Assembly (NCBI RefSeq): GCF_008710145.1
Contig: NZ_VYKL01000026.1
Location: 186,001-250,000, forward strand
From: Niallia endozanthoxylica
GTDB taxonomy: Bacteria > Bacillota > Bacilli > Bacillales > Cytobacillaceae
Length of the DNA: 64,000 nt
Direction of reading: 5' to 3'
Position numbers and translations under genes: made by a program. Positions within the stretch are counted from its first letter, which is position 1, and every line of letters begins with the position of its first letter. Positions 16,482 to 26,113 of this stretch are shown here, one piece after another. The notes beneath the pieces were generated by a model. It saw nothing but the letters and a program-made list of their open reading frames with translations, had not been told where the DNA came from and did not search any database.

Positions 16482-18110
16482 TTATTGTGCTAATGCTTTT
16501 GTTTCGAAGTCTTCAGACATTCGCTCCATTAGAGCAGCCATGTGGGCTCTTTTGGATGTTTCATTTGGACGAAATGTTCCGTCACTGTAACCGCTGATGT
16601 AACCTCTCTGGGTTAGGGCTATAACAGCATCATAGGACCACTGGTCCGTTTTCATATCTGGAAACGGATTTTCTATATCTTTAATAGGATATTGAAAGAT
16701 ATTATATAAAATTTGCGCCAATTCCTGTCTTTTTAAGGGAACGTCTGGGTCGAATCGATTATGTTCTTTTCCATTCACATAGCCGAATTCTCTTGCTACT
16801 TCAATTTCCTTTTGTGCCCAATGTCCTTTTGTGTCGATAAATGTATATTCGTTTGGTGTGATTTCTGCTTTCCCTAAGGCTCTCACAAGGATAACGGCTC
16901 CCTGTGCTCTTGTTAATGTCTCACCGGGAGAAAAGGCAGTCTGGGCCGTACCTTTCATCCAGCCTTTTTGCGAGACATGATGGATGCTGGCCTGTGCCCA
17001 ATAATCTAATGGCACATCTGCAAAAAATTGTTTGTTTAACCATAGTGAATAATAATTCCACATTTCAGGCAGTTCATGTTGTAAAGCCCAGGAACCTGTT
17101 CCTTTTATCCCGTATTTCTTTGGCATAAGAAGCTTTGCTTTAATAGATTGTTCGTTTTCATACCAAATGACGTAATCCCCTTCGGTTAACTTTGTCGTAT
17201 TAATAAAATAACTTTGCCCTTTTGGAATTTTAAAGGTAGCCTTTGGCGACTGAGATTTTTCATCAAAATGCACGTTTCCTTTATAGGTATTAATCAAGCT
17301 TTCTACTCTTGTGCTAGATATACCCATACCGTTTATGTTCTTAGAATCTAATGTGGGGCCATCTGTTTTCCACATCCTGCCGTAAAAAGGCAAACCAGCA
17401 ACAATCTTATCTTTTGGAACTCCTTGATTAATTGCATATTGGATGGATTTTTCAAAAAATGATATGCTCGATACAGGTCCAATTGGACTATCCGGGGATT
17501 CCCAGCTTTCATCATAAGCCATAATCATAAGATAACTACAATACTGTGATAAGCCTTTGTAATCGTAGAAACCGTGCCAGCCAGTTGGCCAATTGTTTGG
17601 ATTGGCTGCAACTGCGACAGATACTTCCTTATGACTAGGTATGTATTTGCGTAATAAACGGATAAAATCGGTATGTGCATCACGGTAACTTTGACCGACT
17701 CCTTCAATATCAACATTAACCCCGTCTAAATGATATCGTTCAATTTCTTTCGCAATATTTTGAGCTAGACGGTCACGGTTCTTTAATCCATTAATCCCAG
17801 CATCGAGATTCCAATGATTAGCGAGAAAAGGGACGACTCGAATTCCTCTATTATGCATTTCATTGATAAAAGACCTATCTAATCTCCAGGTAACTTCCAA
17901 TTCACCGTTTTCTTTAATATCAAAGTAGTTTGGGGAAACAACATCTAAACTGCCTTTTGTTTTGTCTATTTGTGAAACATACGTATTAGGATTACCAAAA
18001 AATAAATAAGACATATTGAATAATCTAGAATTTGCTTGTATGGGTGTACTTTTCTGCAGGGCAGTTGAAAGTCCTAACATAAGTATTGTAAGGAATATCA
18101 ATCGCTTCAT
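16482..18110 (-). CDS. Secreted GH18 glycosidase with three SLH domains
   Basis: 542 residues: signal peptide (about 1-26), glycoside hydrolase family 18 barrel (about 30-350), then three S-layer-homology domains (about 365-535). The catalytic acid lies in LDGVNVDIEG at 128-137; E136 and D134 are kept, but the usual central Asp of DxxDxDxE is Asn132, as in some spore and cell-wall glucosaminidases. SLH domains anchor the protein to pyruvylated wall polymer. It likely cleaves N-acetylglucosamine linkages in peptidoglycan or chitin. A 29-base gap follows the lipoprotein gene upstream, so the two may be cotranscribed. Its terminator holds a MITE. Confidence 0.9.
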   Translation of the reverse strand: MKRLIFLTILMLGLSTALQKSTPIQANSRLFNMSYLFFGNPNTYVSQIDKTKGSLDVVSPNYFDIKENGELEVTWRLDRSFINEMHNRGIRVVPFLANHWNLDAGINGLKNRDRLAQNIAKEIERYHLDGVNVDIEGVGQSYRDAHTDFIRLLRKYIPSHKEVSVAVAANPNNWPTGWHGFYDYKGLSQYCSYLMIMAYDESWESPDSPIGPVSSISFFEKSIQYAINQGVPKDKIVAGLPFYGRMWKTDGPTLDSKNINGMGISSTRVESLINTYKGNVHFDEKSQSPKATFKIPKGQSYFINTTKLTEGDYVIWYENEQSIKAKLLMPKKYGIKGTGSWALQHELPEMWNYYSLWLNKQFFADVPLDYWAQASIHHVSQKGWMKGTAQTAFSPGETLTRAQGAVILVRALGKAEITPNEYTFIDTKGHWAQKEIEVAREFGYVNGKEHNRFDPDVPLKRQELAQILYNIFQYPIKDIENPFPDMKTDQWSYDAVIALTQRGYISGYSDGTFRPNETSKRAHMAALMERMSEDFETKALAQ

Positions 18111-18139
18111 AGATGCACCTACTTTTCATCATTTCTTAT

Positions 18140-18832
18140 TCAGTCGTTTAAAACAGCTGTAAAATGATAGCCAGTATCAGTTTTTGTAATAATGTACTTA
18201 ATGTTTTCATAGGTAATTGTACTGTTCTTAACGTTTTTTAAGTCGGCATTTGGTCCTACGCCAATTTGATTGAAAAAGTCATCTACATCGTAGATTTCTA
18301 TATCTGGATGCAACATATGAATCATTTGACTCCAACCGCTTAGCATGGAGTAAACAATAGAGGTGGATGTTGCATTTTCTGTACTCATTATCATTTTACG
18401 GATATCTCCGTTTTGTACATAAACACTTATGGAATGGTCGTTATTCAAGGGAGATTTATAAATCGTTTCCTGCTGCTCGTTAAACGCATCAAATTGCTGA
18501 ATATACAAATCTGACATTTGATCATCTGAAATGGCATTCCATCTTTCCTTAAAATCCTGAAAAGGAAGTTGTTTTGGTTCAGTAATATTTTCAGTCTGAT
18601 CTGTTTTAGGCTGAGTTATTGAATGTGGACGATTGGATTGACCTTCTTTAATTTCCTCTTCTTGTAAGTTCTGTTCTTGGGTTTGTGTTTCTGGGACTGT
18701 TTCTTGTTCATTGGTTGAAAGCTTTAAATAAGGAGTTCCTTTATTTTGAGTCATATCTTTCTGTGCAGAACATGCACAAATGACTAACAGCATTAGAAAA
18801 AGCTTTACGGGTACTGTAAAAGACTTGAACAC
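18140..18832 (-). CDS. Lipoprotein, function unknown
   Basis: 230 residues. A signal peptide ends in the lipobox VICAC near residue 21. A low-complexity Gln/Glu/Thr-rich linker (about 35-90) precedes a folded domain of about 140 residues with no family that I recognise. The GTG at 18832 is the start, with AAAGG about 12 bases upstream. It lies 29 bases before the GH18-SLH gene on the same strand, which suggests a joint role at the cell envelope. Confidence 0.75.
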   Translation of the reverse strand: MFKSFTVPVKLFLMLLVICACSAQKDMTQNKGTPYLKLSTNEQETVPETQTQEQNLQEEEIKEGQSNRPHSITQPKTDQTENITEPKQLPFQDFKERWNAISDDQMSDLYIQQFDAFNEQQETIYKSPLNNDHSISVYVQNGDIRKMIMSTENATSTSIVYSMLSGWSQMIHMLHPDIEIYDVDDFFNQIGVGPNADLKNVKNSTITYENIKYIITKTDTGYHFTAVLND

Positions 18833-19074
18833 ATTATCACTTATCCTTTCAAGTGTAGAATCATTTATAAACGGTCCTGATAAAATATTGGGGGAGGGAA
18901 TATGTATCGATAATGCTATGTATTAAGGTGAACTTAGATGTAGGTTATTATGTATGGGAAAGAGGGTTTGGTGAATAAATTAATTTATTATAATTTTATT
19001 ATGTTAACTTGATTGATATATAAGCTAAATCCCCATACTAATCAGCAGGAGATTTAGCTAACATCTTTATTCAT

Positions 19075-22000
19075 TTAATTTATTGGTCGTTTAAATGGCC
19101 ACCAGTTTGCTTTTCCGAAATTTTTCACTAAAACTGGAACAAAAAGCGGGAGAACAATAAACGAATATAGCAATAAACCTGTAAGAATAATAGAGGCAAT
19201 CTGCAGCAATGAAAGCATTCCCGAAGGCATCATGGCAGCAAAGGTACCACCTAATATAATAGCTGCTGAGATAATAACGGTTCCCATTTTCTTCATTGCT
19301 AAATGCATTGCTTCAGTGACAGTAAGTTCTTTATACTCATTAAATCGGTCCATTAAGAAAATACTATAATCAACACCTAGTGCCATTAGAATAACAAAGG
19401 CAAAGAACGGCACGGCCCAGGAAATTCCCGTATAGCCAAATATATTCATGAAGATGACTTCATTGATAGACATGGCTGTGTAATAAGTAAGAATCAATGA
19501 ACCAATTAAATAAACCGGCATAATGATAGAACGGAATAAGAAAATTAAGATAATGGAAATTCCGACTAGCATATAAATGACTGTTTTCGAATAATCTCCA
19601 TTAGACATTGTTTGTAAATCGGCATTTGTACTAGTGATACCACCAACAGCGACTTGGGCATTTTCTAATTTTGTGCCTTTTGTTGTCTGATCTATGATAG
19701 ACTTTATTTCGTCTATTGAATCAATTGCTTCATTAGAATATGGATTTGATTTGTATACAATATCCATTGTCATAACTTTACGGTCAGGTGAGAAATAAGT
19801 ATCTAGAACAGGTGCAAACTCTTCACTTGTTAACATTTCCTCAGGAAGGTAAAATGCAGAAGTATTTGTTAGGCCTGATAAATATTCTTGAGCAGAAGAT
19901 AAGCCATCTGACACTTGTTCAAGTCCGTCTGCACTTTTTCCAAGTCCATCTGTTAATTCATTCATTTGTTCACCTAGGCCGCTGAAACCTTCAAGTAACT
20001 GCTTTTGTCCATTATTTACTTCTGAAAGCCCGTCCGTTACAGCAGGGAAGTGACTGACAATTTGCTCTTGTCCATTGGCTAATTGCTCTAAACCATCTTG
20101 TTGTACTTGGATTCCGTCAATTAATGCCTGAAGACCTTTTGCTAATTCATCCTGGCCTGCTACGACCGTTTCATAATTTGTATTAGCTGTTACAACACCC
20201 TCTGAAAGTGGTGACAGTCCGGCATTAAGCTCAGAAATGGCAGAAGACAATTGAGCTAGCGGACCTTGTACACCTGTTACAACCCCTTTAATCTTTCCGT
20301 ATTCAGGAGAAGAAAGGATTCCTTCATAGTTTTCTTCAATTCTCGTAAAATCTTCAGGGGTGATCTGTGATAGATTGCTAGATAATAGGGCTAAGTTTTT
20401 ACCAATCTCCTGATATCCGCTGTTTAAGGTAGATAAATTAGTGCCAGCACTCTGATATCCTGCTAATAGCTGCTGATGTCCTGCTAATAGTTCCTCAGCT
20501 CCCGTCTTTGCTTTTGTAAGTCCATCCTTTATTTGGGTTGAACCGGCTGTTCCTTGGCGGAGTCCATTTTCAATTTTGGCCAAGTTCTCTTCTATTTCAG
20601 ATAGACCCGATTGCAGTTCGCTCGTACCGGAAACTAAAGAGCTGATTCCGTCTGTTGCATTCTCCAACTCAGGAGCTGAAGAGGAGAGCTTGCTTTCAGC
20701 TTCTTGAAGTCCATTGCTGATTTTCTCGATGCCATCTTTCCCTTCTCCAAGACCTTCCTCTAATGTTTCAGCTTGACTGGCAAGGTAAAGTTCCTCAAGG
20801 GTTTCTCCAACCGGTCTAGTAGCCGACCTTACTTTATCAACTAAGTCTACCTTTTCCAAGTTTTGAGATAACACTTCAATGAGTTCAAAGTATTCAAGTG
20901 AGTCCATTTCTTCATCATTTTTCATCACAATTTGTGTTGAAAGAGCTTCACCGGGGCTGAAGCTGTCAGAAATAACGTTAAAGCCCTTTATGGCCGGAAC
21001 ATCTTCACTTACTTCTTCAAGCGAGTTAAAAGAAAGTGTACCATCATAAGTGATTAAGAAGGGGACACAAATGCCTGCAACAAGTAATAAAGAAAGAAGT
21101 GGTCTTGAAAGCGAGAATTTACCTGCAATAGCCCACATTTTGCTTTCACCATGATCAGCGGCCTGTTTTGATGGCCAGAAAAGCTTCGGACCAAGAATGG
21201 CCATAAAGAAGGGTACAACTGTAAACAAAGCTAGTAAAAGGACAGCTACACCGACAGCTACAGCTGCTGCTGATTGATAAAGCTGGAATTCAGAAAATCC
21301 AATTGCAGCAAATCCTATCATTACTGCCAGTCCGCTGAAAAATACGGTTCGTCCTGCATTTCGATAGGTTGCGATAATAGAGTCTGCAATGGATTCGTTA
21401 GCGGATAATTCCTCTTTAAATCGGCTAAGAAGCAAAATACAATAATCAGTACCGATTCCAAATAATACGGCTACTAGGAAAATTTGTGTATAGCTTGAGA
21501 TAGGGAAGTTTAAAGCATCAACTAAAAAAGCAACAATGGATTGCGACGTAATATAGGTGATTCCGACTGTAATTAGTGGAATGAATGGTGCGATAACGGA
21601 TCTAAATACGAGAAGCAATACAGCTAGAATAAACACAACTGTTATTCCTTCCGTTTTCTTTAATCCTTCCTGAGAGCTTGTAATCATAGCTTCACTTATC
21701 ATCCAGCTGCCTGTGTAATAATGTTCAACCTCAATATCTTCAATCGTCTCATAATAAAGTTCACGAAGCTCCTGTTCACTTATTTCGTCATTCCAGGTAT
21801 GCTTAATCGAAACAAGGATTGTTTTTCCGTCTTCTGAAACGAGTTGATTTTTTAAAGACTCTTCATTAAAATGAGTTAATATTTCTGTAATACCAAGTTT
21901 TTCTTTATTTTTTTCCAATAATTGAATGGCTTTTTCAGCTTCCGAAATGTCTGCATTTGTCAAAGCTTTCTCATTATGAAAAACAAGAGCAAGTGTAGAC

Positions 22001-22197
22001 GTATCACCTGCACTATTTTGCTCCTGAACGTCCATTAGAATTTCTCCTGCTAATGTAGAAGAATACCCTTCAGGTACTGTTATATCTCCTTTTTCGCGTA
22101 CAAGGTCCCCCATATTTGGTGCGATTAGAAACAAGCCTGCGGCTATTGCAATCCATGCAAGGATGACAAGCCATTTGCCTTTAATAATTGCTTTCAC
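19075..22197 (-). CDS. MMPL-family RND-type membrane transporter, YdgH-like
   Basis: 1040 residues with the two-fold MMPL layout: one N-terminal helix, an external domain, five or six helices (about 180-370), a second very large external domain (about 390-830) and a final membrane block (about 860-1030). Both membrane halves carry the GTDYC/GVDYS proton-relay motif typical of MMPL proteins. The second loop has many repeats of the kind L-x(2)-G-x(3)-L, like YhgE/Pip proteins, predicting a long coiled coil. Such pumps export lipids or drugs. GTG start, 3 bases after the MarR stop, with GGGGGA spanning the junction; cotranscribed with the regulator. Confidence 0.9.
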   Translation of the reverse strand: MKAIIKGKWLVILAWIAIAAGLFLIAPNMGDLVREKGDITVPEGYSSTLAGEILMDVQEQNSAGDTSTLALVFHNEKALTNADISEAEKAIQLLEKNKEKLGITEILTHFNEESLKNQLVSEDGKTILVSIKHTWNDEISEQELRELYYETIEDIEVEHYYTGSWMISEAMITSSQEGLKKTEGITVVFILAVLLLVFRSVIAPFIPLITVGITYITSQSIVAFLVDALNFPISSYTQIFLVAVLFGIGTDYCILLLSRFKEELSANESIADSIIATYRNAGRTVFFSGLAVMIGFAAIGFSEFQLYQSAAAVAVGVAVLLLALFTVVPFFMAILGPKLFWPSKQAADHGESKMWAIAGKFSLSRPLLSLLLVAGICVPFLITYDGTLSFNSLEEVSEDVPAIKGFNVISDSFSPGEALSTQIVMKNDEEMDSLEYFELIEVLSQNLEKVDLVDKVRSATRPVGETLEELYLASQAETLEEGLGEGKDGIEKISNGLQEAESKLSSSAPELENATDGISSLVSGTSELQSGLSEIEENLAKIENGLRQGTAGSTQIKDGLTKAKTGAEELLAGHQQLLAGYQSAGTNLSTLNSGYQEIGKNLALLSSNLSQITPEDFTRIEENYEGILSSPEYGKIKGVVTGVQGPLAQLSSAISELNAGLSPLSEGVVTANTNYETVVAGQDELAKGLQALIDGIQVQQDGLEQLANGQEQIVSHFPAVTDGLSEVNNGQKQLLEGFSGLGEQMNELTDGLGKSADGLEQVSDGLSSAQEYLSGLTNTSAFYLPEEMLTSEEFAPVLDTYFSPDRKVMTMDIVYKSNPYSNEAIDSIDEIKSIIDQTTKGTKLENAQVAVGGITSTNADLQTMSNGDYSKTVIYMLVGISIILIFLFRSIIMPVYLIGSLILTYYTAMSINEVIFMNIFGYTGISWAVPFFAFVILMALGVDYSIFLMDRFNEYKELTVTEAMHLAMKKMGTVIISAAIILGGTFAAMMPSGMLSLLQIASIILTGLLLYSFIVLPLFVPVLVKNFGKANWWPFKRPIN

Positions 22198-22200
22198 GCC

Positions 22201-22662
22201 TTATTCCCCCAGGTTTTTATCTTTTTCAGCTAATATAATGGTATTTAGCTTCTCGTATGTTTTCATAAAGGCTTCAATTTCTTCTTGATCAAATTGAGTA
22301 ATAAAGGATGCCACTAATTTGTGAATACGGGCCTCTGATTGATTGAACATAGCTTTGCCTGCATCTGTTAATGTTAAATACACAATCCGACGGTCTTTTT
22401 CATCACGAGTTCTTTGAATAAGGCCTTTATCCCATAACCGGTTAATAATGGCTGTGATAGCACTTTTTTTTACATGAAAAATTTCTGCAAGCTCTGATGA
22501 GGTACAAACTTCTACTTTGTTTATGTACCTAAGCATATACTGCTGATCATTCGTTAAATCACCGCTTATTTGTCCTTTAATCATATTTTCTACATTCTTT
22601 TCAATAGAAAAATTAAGATCGATATATTGATCGACTAATTTTTTGATTGATGTTTCATCCAA
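22201..22662 (-). CDS. MarR-family regulator, YdgG-like
   Basis: 153 residues with a MarR winged helix (about 45-120; SSELAEIFHVKKSAITAIINRLWDKG recognition region, RDEKDRRIVYLTLT wing). The TTG at 22662 is chosen since GAGGTGA lies about 8 bases upstream; an earlier in-frame TTG at 22701 has no such site. First gene of a two-gene operon with the MMPL transporter, the same pair as ydgG-ydgH of B. subtilis. It probably represses the operon through the palindrome at 22719-22740. Confidence 0.88.
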   Translation of the reverse strand: MDETSIKKLVDQYIDLNFSIEKNVENMIKGQISGDLTNDQQYMLRYINKVEVCTSSELAEIFHVKKSAITAIINRLWDKGLIQRTRDEKDRRIVYLTLTDAGKAMFNQSEARIHKLVASFITQFDQEEIEAFMKTYEKLNTIILAEKDKNLGE

Positions 22663-22712
22663 AAATAGTTCACCTCTTAAATAGTTAAATGATTGAACCA
22701 ATTTCTTTATCT

Positions 22713-22741
22713 ACTTTATTACAAATTGCATTTTTTGTAAA
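22713..22741 (-). promoter_or_regulatory. marR-mmpL promoter and MarR operator
   Basis: On the minus strand TTTACA (22736-22741) and TAAAGT (22713-22718) are 17 bases apart. A perfect inverted repeat TTACAAA-N8-TTTGTAA (22719-22740) fills the spacer and overlaps the -35 box. That position fits autorepression by the MarR protein. Confidence 0.6.
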
Positions 22742-22795
22742 CTGTATTATGTAGTCTAACGATAGAGAAAAGTCAAATTCAGAAATCAGCAAACG

Positions 22796-22842
22796 AAAAA
22801 GGATAGAGAAGGAAGGGGGACACTTCCTTTTCTATCCTTTTA
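22796..22842 (-). terminator. Terminator of Na/Pi cotransporter gene
   Basis: AAAAGGATAGA...GGAAG (from 22797) pairs with CTTCC...TCTATCCTTTT (to 22841), with a small internal mismatch and a minus-strand T-run. Confidence 0.8.
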
Positions 22843-22843
22843 A

Positions 22844-24499
22844 TTATTGTGCATAATAATTAGTGGTTCCTTCTGAAGAGCTAATAACAGCTTCAGCAAT
22901 ATTGCAGGCATGGTCTGCAATTCTTTCAAGATTACTGATAATATCGACATAGACAATACCCGCATCTCCGGAGCAAAGTCTTTCATTCAAGCGCAGAATA
23001 TGACGTTTTCTTAATACTCTTTCCATTTTATCAATTTCATCTTCTTTTGATAAAACATCTTTAGCTAATTCTACGTTGTTTTCAAAGAAAGCATTAAAAG
23101 AAGTTGTTAACATTGCAGCTGTTAATTCATGCATTTCCTTTAATTCAGCAGATGCATCATCAGAAAAATGAACTTTTTTATTGATTTTATAGTCAATTAG
23201 CTCTACAACATTTTCCATATGGTCACCGATTCTTTCAATATCTCTTATCGAGTCAGCAATCATTGAAAAATCGTCTCTTTCTTTATTCGATAATGGTTTT
23301 GATGAAATAGCCAATAGGTATTCGGTAATTTTTTTATCTAAATGATTAATCCCGGTTTCATATTGCAGCGCATTGTCAGCATATTTCTTATCACTTGTTT
23401 TTAGGTAAGTAAAAGCATCGTTAATACCAGTAATGGAAAATTCAGCCATTCTTTGTAATTCTTTTTTAGCCTGTCCAAGCGCAATGGATGGTGAATGTTC
23501 AATTAAGGTTGGATTTAAATGCTGTGGTTTTGTATCGATATACTCATCCTCACCAGGAATAATTTTTGTAACAATCCAAGCTAAAACGGCGATAAATGGA
23601 AATTGAATAATCGTATTCGATATATTAAAGGTTCCATGTGCAAATGCTATCGTCATTTCCGGATTGAGATTAAGTGTATTCTGCAAATAACTTATTAACG
23701 CTGTAAATGGTACGAGAAGAATTAAGAATATGATGGTTCCAATGATATTAAACAAAACATGGACAAATGCTGCTCTTCTTGCTGAAATTGACGCGCCAAT
23801 CGATGCAATAACCGCAGTAATCGTTGTACCAATATTATCTCCAAAAAGAACAGGTAAAGCAGCATTTAATGTAATAGCACCTTCGGAAAAAAGCTCCTGT
23901 AAAATACCAATGGTAGCACTTGAGCTTTGAACAATAACAGTGAAAATAGTACCGATGACTACCCCTAAGATAGGATTGTCACTCATACTTACTGTAAGGT
24001 CATGAAAGGCTTCTAATGATCGTAAAGGTTTCATACCGCCGCTCATTAACTCTAATCCGAAGAATAGACTACCAAAACCAAAAACAACCTGTCCTAAAGC
24101 TGTTATCAACCTCTTTTTAAAGAAGAAGAGTAAGCCGGCACCGATTGCAATAATCGGCAGGGCGTAGGCGCCGATGTCAATCCCGATAATAAAAGCAGTA
24201 ACGGTTGTTCCGATATTGGCTCCCATAATAACACCAATTGCTTGTTTTAAAGTCATAAAGCCGGCGCTGACCAATCCAACTGTTAATGCCGTGGTACCTG
24301 AACTTGATTGAATCAAGACAGTTACAAGAAGTCCAGCTAGAACACCCATGAAAGGATTTGTAGTAAAACGATCTAAAATATCCTTAAGACGATCTCCTGC
24401 TGCTGATTGCAGACCATCTCCCATGTATTTTAAACCAAACAGGAAGATTCCTAATCCTCCTAAAAATTCAAAAATCATTTCTTGATAGTTCATATCCAA
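22844..24499 (-). CDS. Na+/phosphate cotransporter with PhoU-like domain
   Basis: 551 residues. The membrane domain (about 8-310) holds the two inverted-repeat signatures of the NptA family, QSSSGTTALTVG and QSSSATIGIL, which bind phosphate and sodium. A cytosolic PhoU-like four-helix domain (about 340-545) follows. It imports inorganic phosphate. The TTG at 24499 lies 8 bases after GGAGTGG; an ATG two codons later is an alternative. Monocistronic, and divergent from ctaB. Confidence 0.9.
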   Translation of the reverse strand: MDMNYQEMIFEFLGGLGIFLFGLKYMGDGLQSAAGDRLKDILDRFTTNPFMGVLAGLLVTVLIQSSSGTTALTVGLVSAGFMTLKQAIGVIMGANIGTTVTAFIIGIDIGAYALPIIAIGAGLLFFFKKRLITALGQVVFGFGSLFFGLELMSGGMKPLRSLEAFHDLTVSMSDNPILGVVIGTIFTVIVQSSSATIGILQELFSEGAITLNAALPVLFGDNIGTTITAVIASIGASISARRAAFVHVLFNIIGTIIFLILLVPFTALISYLQNTLNLNPEMTIAFAHGTFNISNTIIQFPFIAVLAWIVTKIIPGEDEYIDTKPQHLNPTLIEHSPSIALGQAKKELQRMAEFSITGINDAFTYLKTSDKKYADNALQYETGINHLDKKITEYLLAISSKPLSNKERDDFSMIADSIRDIERIGDHMENVVELIDYKINKKVHFSDDASAELKEMHELTAAMLTTSFNAFFENNVELAKDVLSKEDEIDKMERVLRKRHILRLNERLCSGDAGIVYVDIISNLERIADHACNIAEAVISSSEGTTNYYAQ

Positions 24500-24898
24500 G
24501 GTTGAATCCACTCCTGAAAAATAAAATAGCAAAGCCTTAGACATAGTATCAATAATTTAATTTAGATTTACGCATTTAATAAAATCTTTACATTAAATTA
24601 ATAAAATATTTACAATTAGATAATTCTAATTTAAGTGAATAATAAAACAAAAAGAGTTAATCTAAATTGGTAAGAATTTTGAAGATAATAATATAGAAAA
24701 ACGTTGTCGAAATGAGGTATAATATATCATAATAATGTTGTTAAAGTAATAATTTCACATAATAAAATAACTGTGGATGTCATGTAATTTAAAGGATTTC
24801 TAATTAGGATATAGAAAGTCAACTTATGTATAATGTAAAGATTGACTAAGAAACTCCTAGATAGACCTAATGGGAGAAATCAGGGGGAGAGACAATTA
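24500..24898. promoter_or_regulatory. Divergent promoter region, Na/Pi gene and ctaB
   Basis: 399 AT-rich bases with no gene. TATAAT hexamers at 24718-24723 and 24829-24834 are candidate -10 boxes for ctaB; neither has a clear -35 partner. No riboswitch or operator recognised. Confidence 0.4.
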
Positions 24899-25828
24899 AT
24901 GAGGGAAACTGTCACAACAGCATTGGAAGGAAATGAAAAGACGTATCAAGTTCAAAATCGATCGGTTAAATCAATTATAAGTGACTTGACATCTCTTTTA
25001 AAAGGCTTGGTTTTGGTCGTGAATGTCTTACCAGTGTTAACCGGATTTTGGTTGGCCTTACATTTTACAAATGCTTCTATATTAGAGTACTGGGATGTTT
25101 TATTAATAACGATGATTGGGAGTACCTTAGTCATTGCTGGTGCTCTTGCACTGAATAATTGGTATGAGGTTGACCTTGATAGGGTAATGGAAAGAACTAA
25201 GAACCGGCCAACCGTTACAGGTAATTTCTCTATGAATGCCGTACTAACAATGGGGATTGTTTTTACCATTCTAGGCTTTGCTTTGTTACTATTTACCACA
25301 ATGGAAGCTGTCATTTACACATTTATTGGATGGTTTACTTATGTGGTTTTATATACGATGTGGTCAAAACGAAAGTATACTCTTAACACAATGATTGGAG
25401 CTATTTCAGGAGCAGTTACTCCCTTAATGGGTTGGACAGTCATTGCGCCTGGTTACCATATTGTACCGATTACATTAGCCCTAATTGTTTTTATTTGGCA
25501 GATGCCTCATACATTTGCCATTGCAATGAGAAGATATAACGAATATAAGCGGGCAGGCGTGGCTATGCTTCCGGTTGTACATGGATTTGAAGTAACAAAG
25601 CGGCAAATTGTTGTTTATATTATTTGTTTGCTTCCATTACCCTTCTTTTTAGCTTCACTCGGAACGGAGTTTGTCGTGATTGCAACCGTGTTAAACATTA
25701 TCTGGATGATTACGGGAATACGCGGTCTTTTCATGAAACAAGATATAAAATGGGCTAATCACATGTTTATTTATTCGGTTAACTATCTTTTAATTTTGTT
25801 TATTTTAATGATGGTTGTTACATGGTAA
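24899..25828 (+). CDS. ctaB: Heme O synthase (protoheme IX farnesyltransferase)
   Basis: 309 residues with about nine membrane helices of the UbiA prenyltransferase superfamily. The first Asp-rich motif NNWYEVDLDRVMERTKNRP and the second, YNEYKRAGVAMLP, bind Mg2+-farnesyl diphosphate. The enzyme adds farnesyl to heme B to make heme O for terminal oxidases. The ATG at 24899 follows GGGGGAGA; the in-frame TTG at 24842 has no ribosome binding site. No ctaA or ctaCDEF genes are nearby, so it may be the isolated type like CtaO of B. subtilis. Confidence 0.93.
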   Translation: MRETVTTALEGNEKTYQVQNRSVKSIISDLTSLLKGLVLVVNVLPVLTGFWLALHFTNASILEYWDVLLITMIGSTLVIAGALALNNWYEVDLDRVMERTKNRPTVTGNFSMNAVLTMGIVFTILGFALLLFTTMEAVIYTFIGWFTYVVLYTMWSKRKYTLNTMIGAISGAVTPLMGWTVIAPGYHIVPITLALIVFIWQMPHTFAIAMRRYNEYKRAGVAMLPVVHGFEVTKRQIVVYIICLLPLPFFLASLGTEFVVIATVLNIIWMITGIRGLFMKQDIKWANHMFIYSVNYLLILFILMMVVTW

Positions 25829-25921
25829 TAATAGGATAGTAGAAATAAGGAACATATGCTGTGATAAATCACACAAATTCATGACTGAAGAAACGATAAC
25901 TTTTAAATATATGAGAATATG

Positions 25922-25953
25922 AAAAAGAGACCTTATAAAAGAGGTCTTTTTTT
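25922..25953 (+). terminator. Terminator of ctaB
   Basis: AGACCT (25928-25933) pairs with AGGTCT (25942-25947), flanked by AAAAAG and TTTTTTT. Confidence 0.8.
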
Positions 25954-26113
25954 CATATTTAGTCATGTTTAATTTTCACTATAAACCCTATAGAAATAAG
26001 GTAATGATCTACTTCTATTACTTAATGACAAACGTCACTAGTGAATAAGAAAGTAGCGTGTTACACTCCTATTTAGTTATATCGAAATAATAAATAGGAA
26101 ACGGGGATTAATA

